From positions 1 to 64,000 of the forward strand of contig NZ_QMFA01000031.1 in NCBI RefSeq assembly GCF_003285005.1: DNA of 64,000 nucleotides, read 5' to 3'. This document shows, one piece after another, positions 35,213-43,812 of the stretch. A program made the position numbers and the translations under genes. The stretch is from Paenibacillus sp. YN15 (GTDB taxonomy: Bacteria > Bacillota > Bacilli > Paenibacillales > NBRC-103111). The stretch's first letter is position 1; every line of letters starts with the position of its first letter. Below the pieces are notes generated by a model. That model searched no databases, had not been told where the DNA came from, and saw nothing but the letters and a program-made list of their open reading frames with translations.

Positions 35213-36949
35213 TCAGCCTTCTTTCGATATGGAGTGCGGCGTCTCCCGCAGGAGGCGCCACCGCAACAGGAGCGGCTTCCACCTACTGTGGAAGCCGGGG
35301 ACCAGGGCCAGCTCCGCTTCGGTGAGCGCCCTGGTCTTGAGCAGCGCCGCCCCGTACACGGCGGCGCCGGCCGCAACCGCGGCCAGGCTGGCGGCAGTAT
35401 GCCGCAGCCGGAAGTGGCCCTGGCCCCAGGGCAGGTGGAGGATGCTCCACTCCACCGCCAGCACCGCCAGGGCCATGATGCACGCTGCCGCCACGGGCCG
35501 GCGCAGCGAGCGGAGCGGCGCCAGGGTCTCCGGCGCCACCGCTTTAAGCGTCCGCAGGTTCAGCGCGGACGCCAGCCCATAAGCGAGGACGGCGCTGGCC
35601 GCGGCGCCCTCGATGCCCCAGGCGGGCACCAGAAGCAGGTTGCCCGCTGTTTTGGCCGCCGCAGCCAGGAACAGGCTACGGGCCGGAACCCGCACCGCGC
35701 CAAGGCCCTGCAGCACGCAGCCGCTGACAATGTGCAGCGTGGCGAACAGCGCGGTGAAGGACACCAGCGCCATGGCGGGCCAGCCCTCCGGCGACGCGAA
35801 GAGCATCACGTTCACCGGCAGGGCCGTGGCCGCCAGGCCGAAGGCGGCGGCCAATCCGGCCAACCAGGTGAACCGCAGCACCGGCCGCACCCGGGCGGCC
35901 AGGAGCCCAGGGTCCCGGGCCGCCTTGGCCTGGGCCACCGCCGGCACCAGCGCCGCGGCCATGGAGGTGGCCACCATGGTCACCAGCTGCACCAGCGGCA
36001 GGCCGTGGTTGTACAGGCCGAACAGGCGGCTGGCCTCCGGGGCGCTCCATCCGGCAGCCATAAGCTGCCGGGGGATGGTGAAGGTGTCCACCAGCGTCAG
36101 CACAGGCATGGCCAGCGAGCCCAGGCACACCGGCACCGCGTAAGCGGCGAAGCGCCGCAGGAACGCTCCCGCAGGCTCTGCCGGGACGGAAGCAGCCGCC
36201 ACCGCCTCTGCCGCAGTCTCGGCCTTGCTCCTCTCGCGGCGGCCGCCCTGTGCCGCTCCTTGCCGCCACCGCCGGCGCCAGAACAGCCAGGCCGCCGCCA
36301 ATCCGGCAACCGCTCCGGCGGCCGAACCAAAAACAGCCCCGGCGGCGATCCGGTCGGCCCCTTCCTGCCGTCCTGTCAGCCAGAACAGGAGAAGCAGCAT
36401 AACAGCCACCCGCACAACCTGCTCAATTACCTGGGTGACCGCCGTGGGCACCATGTCCTGAAGCCCCTGGAAATACCCCCGCACCGCCGCCATCAACGGC
36501 GCAGCCAGCAGCGCAAAGGATACGCTCCGGATGCCGGTGGCGGCTGTTTCGACGCCCATCAGGGCGGCGATCCCATCCGCGGCCGCGTACAGCACGGCGA
36601 ACCCGGCCGTGCCGGTCAAAGCCAGAATCCAGGCCGCCCGCCGGAAAATCAGCCTTGTCTCCGCCAAGCTCCCCCGCCCGGCCGCCTCCGCCACAAACCG
36701 GGATACGGCAATGGGGAAGCCCGCCGAGGCCAAGGTAAGAATGAACAAATACAACGGATATACCGCGTTATAAATGCCGAATACTTCATCGCCTGCAATA
36801 TTTTGCAGCGGAATTTTCTGGAGCGTCCCCAGAACCTTGGAGATAACCGTGGCTATCCCCAGTATAGCCGCCCCCTTCAGGAAAGAAACGCCCGCATCCG
36901 AAGCCGGCTTTCCCTCCCACCCGTCCTTCCGCTTCCCTGTCTTGTCCAT
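35213..36949 (-). CDS. MOP-superfamily flippase (SpoVB/YabM-like polysaccharide biosynthesis protein)
   Basis: A 578-residue membrane protein with about 14 TM helices, of the SpoVB/MurJ/Wzx-type lipid-linked oligosaccharide flippase group. The N-terminus GAAILGIATVISKVLGTLQKIPLQNIAG and PLYLFILTLASAGFPIAVSRFVAEA are typical. A cytoplasmic Ala/Arg-rich loop (about 225-258) is low complexity. It is the yabM position between spoVT and mazG. This gene is the GC-richest stretch of the window, which creates a long spurious open frame on the other strand. Confidence 0.9.
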   Translation of the reverse strand: MDKTGKRKDGWEGKPASDAGVSFLKGAAILGIATVISKVLGTLQKIPLQNIAGDEVFGIYNAVYPLYLFILTLASAGFPIAVSRFVAEAAGRGSLAETRLIFRRAAWILALTGTAGFAVLYAAADGIAALMGVETAATGIRSVSFALLAAPLMAAVRGYFQGLQDMVPTAVTQVIEQVVRVAVMLLLLFWLTGRQEGADRIAAGAVFGSAAGAVAGLAAAWLFWRRRWRQGAAQGGRRERSKAETAAEAVAAASVPAEPAGAFLRRFAAYAVPVCLGSLAMPVLTLVDTFTIPRQLMAAGWSAPEASRLFGLYNHGLPLVQLVTMVATSMAAALVPAVAQAKAARDPGLLAARVRPVLRFTWLAGLAAAFGLAATALPVNVMLFASPEGWPAMALVSFTALFATLHIVSGCVLQGLGAVRVPARSLFLAAAAKTAGNLLLVPAWGIEGAAASAVLAYGLASALNLRTLKAVAPETLAPLRSLRRPVAAACIMALAVLAVEWSILHLPWGQGHFRLRHTAASLAAVAAGAAVYGAALLKTRALTEAELALVPGFHSRWKPLLLRWRLLRETPHSISKEG

Positions 36950-36999
36950 ATGTAAGCTGTCCTTTTCGCGACGGCAAATTATTCCTCTTCATCGGGGGC

Positions 37000-37052
37000 T
37001 CCCCCAAAAGTAATCGGAATTGGCCCCGAAGCATCACGTCACTTTTGGGGGA
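37000..37052. repeat. Perfect 12-bp inverted repeat in the flippase leader
   Basis: TCCCCCAAAAGT (37000-37011) and ACTTTTGGGGGA (37041-37052) around a 29-base loop that itself contains CGGAATTGGCCCCG. In RNA it would form a long stem between the spoVT terminator and the flippase start, about 50 bases from that start. Confidence 0.6.
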
Positions 37053-37129
37053 TTGTTATCGTTTCCGCTCCCTTAACTATACCGAATCCGGCTGCCGCAC
37101 GCCAGTCCCGCTCCGGTTTCCCCCCACGA

Positions 37130-37171
37130 CAAAAAGCTTCCCCCACAGGCCTGGGCCTGTAAAGGAAGCTG
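37130..37171 (-). terminator. Terminator of spoVT
   Basis: On the minus strand outer arms AGCTTCC / GGAAGCT and inner ACAGGCC / GGCCTGT, followed by TTTTTG. Confidence 0.85.
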
Positions 37172-37192
37172 GACAGGATTCACACATACCGG

Positions 37193-37735
37193 TTATTGCT
37201 CCATTTGCTTGGCCAGAAACCCTGCTGCAGTTTCCGCCATTTTGACTTCCATTTGACCCATCTTGACGCCGTCTTCCTTGCTGAACAGAATGACTGCTCC
37301 GATGGGGTCTCCGCCGGCTACAATCGGGGAAACCGTCACCGAGCTGTAGTTCTCTTGCACATCCTTGCAGATTTCGTAGCTGCCCGGATTCAGCTCCTGC
37401 ACCGCTTTGCGCTGGTCCATGCAGGCTTCCACCAGGGAGCCGATCTGCTTCTCCAAATAATCCTTCTTGGAGCCGCCGGAGATGGCGATAATGTTGTCCC
37501 GGTCGGAGATCATGGTGATATGGCCAGTGCTTTCAAACAGGGACTCGGCATATTCCTTGGCGAAATCGCCAAGCTCGCCAATGGGCGAATACTTCTTCAG
37601 AATCACTTCCCCGTCGCGGTCTACGAATATCTCGAGGGGATCTCCCTCACGGATTCTCAAGGTTCTGCGGATTTCCTTCGGAATAACAACTCTTCCCAAA
37701 TCATCAATGCGGCGTACGATCCCAGTTGCTTTCAT
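37193..37735 (-). CDS. spoVT: Stage V sporulation protein T
   Basis: Forespore transcriptional regulator of sigma-G genes. The 180-residue product has an AbrB-type swapped-hairpin domain (1-52; GIVRRIDDLGRVVIPKEIRR) and a C-terminal GAF-like domain (about 58-178). The C-terminal half ends in MAETAAGFLAKQM. Position after mfd and before yabM is conserved, although here three surface genes separate it from mfd-prsA. A sigma-G-like promoter lies upstream. Confidence 0.97.
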   Translation of the reverse strand: MKATGIVRRIDDLGRVVIPKEIRRTLRIREGDPLEIFVDRDGEVILKKYSPIGELGDFAKEYAESLFESTGHITMISDRDNIIAISGGSKKDYLEKQIGSLVEACMDQRKAVQELNPGSYEICKDVQENYSSVTVSPIVAGGDPIGAVILFSKEDGVKMGQMEVKMAETAAGFLAKQMEQ

Positions 37736-37821
37736 GCTCTTGATGCCTCACTTTCCGCGAAAAGTAGTTGATCTCCTGTGTCGCTTTATCACTTTGTGGA
37801 TGGGAGCTCGTGTACTGTCCA

Positions 37822-37851
37822 TAGTATTCATCTGTTGCCATTGTCTTATGC
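37822..37851 (-). promoter_or_regulatory. Candidate sigma-G promoter of spoVT
   Basis: On the minus strand GCATA (37851-37847), an 18-base spacer and AATACTA (37828-37822). The sigma-G consensus is GHATR-18-CATWHTA, so only one base differs. SpoVT of B. subtilis is sigma-G dependent. Confidence 0.6.
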
Positions 37852-37961
37852 AAATTCCTGCATTCTATAGCGGGAAGTCGGCTTTGGCGGCCTGGGTCTC
37901 TCTCCCGGTGATTACATTATGTCCTAAACCCTCCTGAGCCATCCTTCAACTTTTTTTGCCA

Positions 37962-38005
37962 TTCGACAAAATACTCCAAAGTTCTGTATCTGAAGGGGCT
38001 ATAAT
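37962..38005 (+). promoter_or_regulatory. Candidate promoter and Spo0A box of the SLH gene
   Basis: The TTCGACA (reverse complement of TGTCGAA) at 37962-37968 is an exact Spo0A-box core and lies 31 bases before a TATAAT (38000-38005). The -35 for this TATAAT is weak (CAAAGT). A second option is TTGACG at 38052 with an AT-rich -10. Confidence 0.35.
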
Positions 38006-38103
38006 GTTCTCACAAGCTGGAATAGCAGGAAGCAGTCTGGAAAATCACCTGTTTGACGGCTCCATTTCATCATTATTTAATAAAAAATAGGAGGACAGAA
38101 AAC

Positions 38104-41100
38104 ATGCTCCACCATGCCAACAGGCGCGCACTTCAAGCGGCGCAGCGGCTGATCGCCAAGGTGGCGATTGCAGCAGTCGCGCTTTCATCAGCCTTCACCG
38201 GCTTCACTGCCGCGGAAGGAGCGCAAGGTCCATTCACAGACATCTCCGGTTCATATGCAGGAAAGGAAATTGAAGCACTTGCCCAAGCAGGCATTATTTC
38301 AGGATATGAAGAAGGACGGTTCTTCCCCGGCCAGCCAATTACCCGCGCAGAATTAGCGAAAATATTGGTGTTGGCTACCGGAAGAACGGAAAGCCCCAAT
38401 CCCCCCGCAGCTTTTGGGGATGTAGCGCCAGACAGCTGGTACCGGGGCTATGTAGCGGCTTTGGTGGAAGCCAGCATTACGGAAGGAACCTCCGCCGCCA
38501 CCTTTTCACCGGATGCCTTAGTCACCCGGGAGGAGCTTGCGGTGTTATTCATCCGGGCCATGGGCTTAAGTGAAAAAGCGGACCGGCTTGCCGCAGACGC
38601 TCCCTTTACCGATTTGCAGCAGGTGGCGGACTGGGCCAAACCCAGTGTGGCGTTAGCCCATAAATTGGGCTTCATTAGCGGCATAGAGAATGGGGACGGC
38701 TCCATACGGTTTGCCCCCAAGGAGTATGCGCAGCGGCAAGCCTTGGCTTTATTGGCTTATTCCTGCTGGACCCGCCAGGCGGAATTCGCAGCCAAAGCGG
38801 AGGAGCTGCTGAATCCCGCCCTTGCGCCATCCCCATCTCCCGATTCTGCCTCCGGCGGGAAGCAGACTGACAACAATCCTTTGGCTCAAGCCTTCCGGGT
38901 TATCAAAGCCGAGGCTTTTGACCGGAACACAGTGGTGGTCACCCTGGACAAAAACATTGCGGACCCCGCTTATGTAAAGTCCTTCTCATTTGCCGACGGG
39001 CTGGAGGTAACGGGAACAGCGGTAAAAACCGGCACTCCTACCGTGGTGCTGACCACCGGCCAGCAAACCCCGGAAGCTTTGTACCGGCTTTATTACGATG
39101 AAGGCAACACCTTTATCGATGTAACGGGCACCCCGGATTTTCTGCCTGCGGCCGATGGGGATCTAACCGGGATCTTCAAGCTAACCCAGGCCGACACCGT
39201 TTACGGGCCCTTGACAGACCCCATTGTTATCAACGGCAGCCTGTACATAGACGCCCCCCGGGTGAAGCTGCGCAAGGTGAAAGTGACCGGCAGCCTGATC
39301 ATAACCGAAAAGGTCGACAGCGAAGCGGTTTACCTTGAGGACGTGCAAGTGGATGGGGAAACCCTGGTGCTGGGAAGCGGGAGGGGCGGACTGCATTTGA
39401 CCGACACATCCCTGGCTTCTCTTGTAGTGAACAATCCGGGGGAAACCGTGGATATTGTTGCAGAAAAAGGCGTCCGCGTGCAGCAAACCACACTCTTCTC
39501 CTCCGCTGTGGTGAAGCAAATTCTCACAAGAGAGCCTGCTCCGGTGTTTGAGAAGGTGACGATTTCCGCCGAGACGCCGACCCAAAGCTACGTTTCGCTG
39601 CAAGGCCGGTTTGAGACTGTGGATGTCCATGCTCCCGTCTTCCTCCAGTTCCCGGAGGGAAGCATCGGAACACTGAACGATAATGTTTCCTTAACACACG
39701 CAAAAGCTATGCCCCTTTTGGAAAAAGCGGTCATTTCCAACGGCAGCATTACCCTTGGATTCTCCCAAAAGCCGGAGACGTTGACCATCGCCGATTTTGC
39801 CATTGACGCCAAGCTGGGCGGGAAGCCATTCAATACTGAGGACTGGACCTATGATGCAAAAACCGGAGTCATCGGGTTTCCGGCCCTTCCCGCAGATTCC
39901 GCCGAGTTGCTGGAGGTTTGGATCAAGGCAAAGAATGACGCCTTTGGTGGCCATCTCCGCCTGCTGTTGTCCGGCTTCTCCGGCCGAGTTGTTGATGTTA
40001 ACGGACATCCGGCAGAAGGGATTCGGATCACCTTCCGTAGGAAAACAGAAAAGCCGGTAGACGGCGCGGCGCCTTCCGGGGAAGCAGTGACAGATAAAAA
40101 CGGCGTTTATGCCATTCGCTTGGCCGCAGGCGCATATACCGGAGAACTGAAGGGGGAAAGCTTTCTCCCTGCCTTTATGGAAGCCTCTGCTGAGGCCGGC
40201 AGCTATAACCGCGACCAGGACGCCTCCGTCCTCCCCGCCGCCCAGGACAACGAAGTCCGCATTGTGTTGTCGTGGGGAATCGAGCCGCGGGACCTGGATG
40301 CCCACTTCATTGGGGCGAGCAAGATGGGGAGCAATTTTCATACCTGGTACAAAGAGCGGTTTAACTGGGGCAGCGCATTCAGGGAAGTGGAATTGGACGT
40401 GGATGATACAACGGCCTTTGGACCGGAAACCACAATTATCCGGAAACCGGCAGACGGTCATTATTTATTTTATGTGCATCAATACTCGGGCACGGGCCCG
40501 CTGGGCTCCCTTGCAACGGTAAAGGTCTACCAAGGTTCGCAAACAGATCCGGCCCAAACCTACGCCATGCCTTTAATCCCCAGCAGCAAACCGTATTGGG
40601 TTGTATTTAAAATGACTGTGAAAGATGGCGGCATCTCCTTCACGCCCATGAATGAATTCACAGACTCCGACCCGGTGAACACTGTCGGCCAGTTAGGCAA
40701 CAGCACAGAGCTGCGTTCGGGCTCCTACTCCATTAACGACGGGACGAAACGGATTGAAAAGGTTCCCCAGGGGACAACTGTGGAGGCCTTCAAGCAAGCA
40801 TTGACCACCGCAGACCCGGCGGCGCGTTACGAATTGTATGGTCCTGACGGGTCCACCGTCCGCACCGGCATTGTGGAGAACTCCGATATTGTAGTCGTGA
40901 CCGGCTCCAACGGCATCTCCCGGCGGCAGTTTGAGATTCGTATAGAAGCGGTGAGCCCTTCGTCTCCCGGCCCTGCAGCCGGCATTGCCGGGCTGTATGC
41001 ATCGCCTGACCATTCCGTCACCAACGCTGTCTACAGTCAGCCAATTGGACCGGGCGTCAATACAGAGAACGCACCCTTCCATATCCCGTCATCGGCCAAC

Positions 41101-41337
41101 TACCTGCTAATCCAGTTTAACCAGGAGCTTGCAGCTTCCTCAGAAGGACTGCAGGTATATGCCAATGGCAGCCTTGTTTCCGCCGATTCCGTCCGGCTGC
41201 TGCCGGAGCGACTATTGGCGCTGAATGTGGCAGGACTTCCTTTAGACCAGGATACTGTCATCAGAATCTCCGGGTTGAAAAAAGCCACCGGCAATATTCC
41301 CGTTGATCCGTTTACGGTGTACATCTCCATTCCTTAG
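38104..41337 (+). CDS. SLH-domain surface protein with carboxypeptidase-regulatory-like and YfaP/DUF2135-like domains
   Basis: A 1077-residue exported protein. After a signal peptide (about 1-40), three SLH repeats follow at the N-terminus (about 43-210; GPFTDISGS.., AFGDVAPDSWYRGYV, PFTDLQQVADWAKP) to bind wall polymer. A Pro/Ser linker is followed by Ig-like or beta-helix-like strands (about 250-640), a CarboxypepD-regulatory-like domain (GRVVDVNGHPAEGIRITFRR) and a region like YfaP/DUF2135 (RIVLSWGIEPRDLDAHFIG). Start ATG 38104 has AGGAGG upstream. It is a single gene between spoVT (divergent) and a bidirectional terminator. Function unknown; probably S-layer-associated. Confidence 0.88.
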   Translation: MLHHANRRALQAAQRLIAKVAIAAVALSSAFTGFTAAEGAQGPFTDISGSYAGKEIEALAQAGIISGYEEGRFFPGQPITRAELAKILVLATGRTESPNPPAAFGDVAPDSWYRGYVAALVEASITEGTSAATFSPDALVTREELAVLFIRAMGLSEKADRLAADAPFTDLQQVADWAKPSVALAHKLGFISGIENGDGSIRFAPKEYAQRQALALLAYSCWTRQAEFAAKAEELLNPALAPSPSPDSASGGKQTDNNPLAQAFRVIKAEAFDRNTVVVTLDKNIADPAYVKSFSFADGLEVTGTAVKTGTPTVVLTTGQQTPEALYRLYYDEGNTFIDVTGTPDFLPAADGDLTGIFKLTQADTVYGPLTDPIVINGSLYIDAPRVKLRKVKVTGSLIITEKVDSEAVYLEDVQVDGETLVLGSGRGGLHLTDTSLASLVVNNPGETVDIVAEKGVRVQQTTLFSSAVVKQILTREPAPVFEKVTISAETPTQSYVSLQGRFETVDVHAPVFLQFPEGSIGTLNDNVSLTHAKAMPLLEKAVISNGSITLGFSQKPETLTIADFAIDAKLGGKPFNTEDWTYDAKTGVIGFPALPADSAELLEVWIKAKNDAFGGHLRLLLSGFSGRVVDVNGHPAEGIRITFRRKTEKPVDGAAPSGEAVTDKNGVYAIRLAAGAYTGELKGESFLPAFMEASAEAGSYNRDQDASVLPAAQDNEVRIVLSWGIEPRDLDAHFIGASKMGSNFHTWYKERFNWGSAFREVELDVDDTTAFGPETTIIRKPADGHYLFYVHQYSGTGPLGSLATVKVYQGSQTDPAQTYAMPLIPSSKPYWVVFKMTVKDGGISFTPMNEFTDSDPVNTVGQLGNSTELRSGSYSINDGTKRIEKVPQGTTVEAFKQALTTADPAARYELYGPDGSTVRTGIVENSDIVVVTGSNGISRRQFEIRIEAVSPSSPGPAAGIAGLYASPDHSVTNAVYSQPIGPGVNTENAPFHIPSSANYLLIQFNQELAASSEGLQVYANGSLVSADSVRLLPERLLALNVAGLPLDQDTVIRISGLKKATGNIPVDPFTVYISIP

Positions 41338-41384
41338 GCAATAAAACACCCTGCCCACTGTTGAAGTGGCGCAGGGTGTTTTAT
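41338..41384. terminator. Bidirectional terminator between the two SLH genes
   Basis: The arms AATAAAACACCCTGC and GCAGGGTGTTTTATT form a 15-bp stem with a 15-base loop, giving A/T runs for both converging genes. Confidence 0.92.
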
Positions 41385-41398
41385 TGCTCGGGCGAACT

Positions 41399-43642
41399 CT
41401 ACTGCAGAGAAGCAAGAATGGCGGCAAATTCCCCGCGGGTCAGCGGCTGGGAGCCGCCTGTTGCTTTTTCGTAGGTTTGACCGCTCAGGGCGATATAGCG
41501 CTCCATAATCAGATTCATTTGCTCTGCAGTTATGATGCCGCCTGGAAAAAATTGGCCGTTGCCGACACCCTCCACCAAGCCGGCCTGAGCCGCCCAGCCC
41601 ACATAGCCGCTGTACCAGCTGCCTTGCTCCACATCGCTGAACAAGCCGGTTTCCTCAGGCGTTACACCCAGCAGCCGGCCAAAAACGGTAACTGCTGCGG
41701 CGCGGGACAACCCTTCCCCAGGAGAAAAGGCATTGTCCGCAGTTCCCTCCATCACGCCTTTCTCATAAAGCGCCTTGATGGCCTCATATGCTGCGTCCCC
41801 AGGCTTCACATCCGTAAAGGGCAGTCCGCCAATGGTAAACTGCAGGCTGGTTGCGCCTGTGTATGCCCCGTTGCCGGACACCACCGCAACAGTCAGCCGG
41901 TAAGTGCCGTCGTCCTTGGGCAGGATGGCCGAGACGGCCTCCATTCCCTCCGACAGCAGAGCTGTCTCGGAATAATTTTCGGAAGGGACATCCGTAACTG
42001 TAATTTGTATATCCGTTGCCGGCACGGCGGCGCTTGCCGTGATGCTGTCCAGAACAATGGTGCCGCCGGATGCTGCGTTGGTTATGCCTTTGCCGTCATT
42101 GATGGAGAAGGTTACCTTCTGCTTGCCGGAGGCATCGGTGGAATCCGTAATGGCGGAGAAGCTGTGCACGGAGTCGGTCAGCACAAATGCAGCGGAGGCT
42201 TCTCCGGTGGTTTCCTGCTGCCAGGGCTGGGCCCCGTCCATACCCGAAGGCATCATGTTCGGGGGCGTCATGCCCTCCGGCATCGCAGGCCTTTCCCCGG
42301 AGGGAGGTTCAGACGGATTCCCGTTTCCGGCGGGGGGAGTACCCTGTCCTTGCCCGGGAGGCGTACCCTCCAGACGTCCGCCGCCTCCGGGAGGACCTCC
42401 GGCCATCATGCCGAAGGAATTGCCGCTGTATTGCTGCTGTATCCCATTTACATACACATGATATTCCGTATTCAAAGTCAGTTCAGCCGACGTAAAGGTC
42501 AAGCTCTGGAACGCCTTTTCCGCCGTATGGCTGAGAAGCTTATTGCCGGTCGTGTCCGTAATTTCGATGGTGCCTCCCGCTGCTTGGGTGGAGGCGAACA
42601 TCAGCTCCATAAGCGGTTGCTTTGAACTGCTGCTTGCCGCATCGTTGCGGGTGCCCAATGCGACAACCGTTCCGCCATTCAGGAGAATATCCTTATCCGC
42701 ATCAATTCCGCCATCCGGGCTGCGCTCATTGGACATGGTAACGATGCTTCCGCCATTGATGGTCAGATAGCCGTTGGAATCGATGCCGTCTCCCTCTGCT
42801 CCCAAACCGGCATTGACGTGCAGATAGCCGCCGTTAACGGTGGTTACGGAGATGCCGTCTTCATTGGTATTGATGCCGTCATCCTGCGACTCAATGTAGA
42901 TATTGCCTCCGTTCAGGGTCAGATGCAGCTCCGAGCCCAGCCCCTCATTATCCGAGACAATGGTCAGCTTACCGGTTCCGGCAGACTCTCCACTAATATT
43001 CATGGACATTTTGGAGTAGAAGGCCGCATCGTATTTATGGAGCTTTTTGGTGGTGCCCTCCTTGTAGATTCTGGCCACATGGGAGCCGCTCACATGGTTG
43101 TCCGAACCATCGGCGATGACTACTTGCGCACCGGCTGACGACAGATCGGTTACGCCTTTTGTATCCTCGCTGGAGCTGTAGGGCTCGTACACATTGTAGA
43201 AAATAACGGCAGGCGCCACGGTGGACGTAATATTGACCCCATCGAGAATCAGCTTCACTACCGCTCCGGAATCCTCCGCGGCATCCTCGCCAAGATCAAT
43301 AGCCAACTGGCCGGTCGACAGGGTACCGGATACACGGTACGTGCCCGGCTCTGTAATCGTCACCACCGTATGCGCCTCGGCTTCACCGGCTTCGTGTTCA
43401 TCGGCAGCGGTTCCTTCCCCGTAAGCGGAGCCTTGTCCCGCTTTGTAGTAAATAATCTCCGCCCCCGTATAGACGGCTGAGGAGGAGTCCGTGGAAGCCG
43501 TTTGACCATCCACTGTAATGCCGCTATCGGATAGCTGGATGACCGTTTCCGGAGTCTCCGCGGCACTGGCAGCCGGGGAAAACATTATGGAGGAAAAAGC
43601 CAATAACGCCGCCAGCAATAATGATGTGGAACGCATTCGCAT
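41399..43642 (-). CDS. Carbohydrate-binding-domain protein (DUF4353-like) with SLH repeats
   Basis: A 747-residue secreted protein. Signal peptide about 1-28. Residues about 30-420 match the right-handed, repetitive carbohydrate-binding (DUF4353/CBM-like) type: repeated GGxxxxxSxxxGIxxxxxI units such as LTLNGGNIYIESQDDGINTNEDG and GAEGDGIDSNGYLTINGG. A Pro/Gly-rich linker (about 415-500) follows, then an Ig-like region and SLH repeats (about 610-745; PFTDVKPGDAAYEAIKALYEKG, GLFSDVEQGSWYSGYVGWAAQ). The ATG at 43642 is chosen for AAAGGATG 9 bases upstream. Three TTCAGG repeats precede the promoter. Enzymatic activity is not evident; surface polysaccharide binding is likely. Confidence 0.86.
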   Translation of the reverse strand: MRMRSTSLLLAALLAFSSIMFSPAASAAETPETVIQLSDSGITVDGQTASTDSSSAVYTGAEIIYYKAGQGSAYGEGTAADEHEAGEAEAHTVVTITEPGTYRVSGTLSTGQLAIDLGEDAAEDSGAVVKLILDGVNITSTVAPAVIFYNVYEPYSSSEDTKGVTDLSSAGAQVVIADGSDNHVSGSHVARIYKEGTTKKLHKYDAAFYSKMSMNISGESAGTGKLTIVSDNEGLGSELHLTLNGGNIYIESQDDGINTNEDGISVTTVNGGYLHVNAGLGAEGDGIDSNGYLTINGGSIVTMSNERSPDGGIDADKDILLNGGTVVALGTRNDAASSSSKQPLMELMFASTQAAGGTIEITDTTGNKLLSHTAEKAFQSLTFTSAELTLNTEYHVYVNGIQQQYSGNSFGMMAGGPPGGGGRLEGTPPGQGQGTPPAGNGNPSEPPSGERPAMPEGMTPPNMMPSGMDGAQPWQQETTGEASAAFVLTDSVHSFSAITDSTDASGKQKVTFSINDGKGITNAASGGTIVLDSITASAAVPATDIQITVTDVPSENYSETALLSEGMEAVSAILPKDDGTYRLTVAVVSGNGAYTGATSLQFTIGGLPFTDVKPGDAAYEAIKALYEKGVMEGTADNAFSPGEGLSRAAAVTVFGRLLGVTPEETGLFSDVEQGSWYSGYVGWAAQAGLVEGVGNGQFFPGGIITAEQMNLIMERYIALSGQTYEKATGGSQPLTRGEFAAILASLQ

Positions 43643-43685
43643 GGGCTTGCACATCCTTTCAGGTATGTTTGGGATATAAGAGCAG

Positions 43686-43737
43686 TTTATAGCTTTTTCC
43701 TGAAATTTCCCTGAATGTGAACCAAGCATTCCCTGAA
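43686..43737 (-). promoter_or_regulatory. Promoter and direct-repeat operator of the carbohydrate-binding gene
   Basis: On the minus strand three TTCAGG(G/A)AA repeats lie at 43737-43729, 43715-43707 and about 43704-43696, at 22- and 11-base intervals, i.e. on one helix face. The middle repeat could serve as the -35 (TTCAGG), 18 bases before TATAAA (43691-43686). The layout fits an OmpR-type response regulator, but no regulator gene is in view. Confidence 0.5.
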
Positions 43738-43743
43738 AACAGA

Positions 43744-43790
43744 TACCAAAAAGCCCAGCAGGAACAACCCGCCGGACTCCTTGGTTTTTT
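43744..43790 (-). terminator. Terminator of the GH115 megaprotein gene
   Basis: On the minus strand GTCCGGCGGG / CCTGCTGGGC arms (with G-U pairs) and loop TTGTT are followed by TTTTTGG. Confidence 0.75.
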
Positions 43791-43812
43791 TCCTTCTATC
43801 CGATCAATATTC

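Larger units (their letters stand above)
37736..38103. other. 368-base divergent spoVT / SLH-gene regulatory region
   Basis: Holds the sigma-G-type spoVT promoter (37822-37851), a perfect Spo0A box TTCGACA on plus (37962-37968), a TATAAT at 38000-38005 and a TTGACG (38052-38057) before the SLH gene. No additional gene is seen. Confidence 0.6.

Noticed and set aside
34103-36955. 950-codon open frame on plus, antisense to mazG and the flippase gene
   Set aside because: The product is dominated by Arg, Gly, His and Gln low complexity, shows no domain, and mirrors two well-supported genes in GC-rich DNA. It is a codon-bias shadow.
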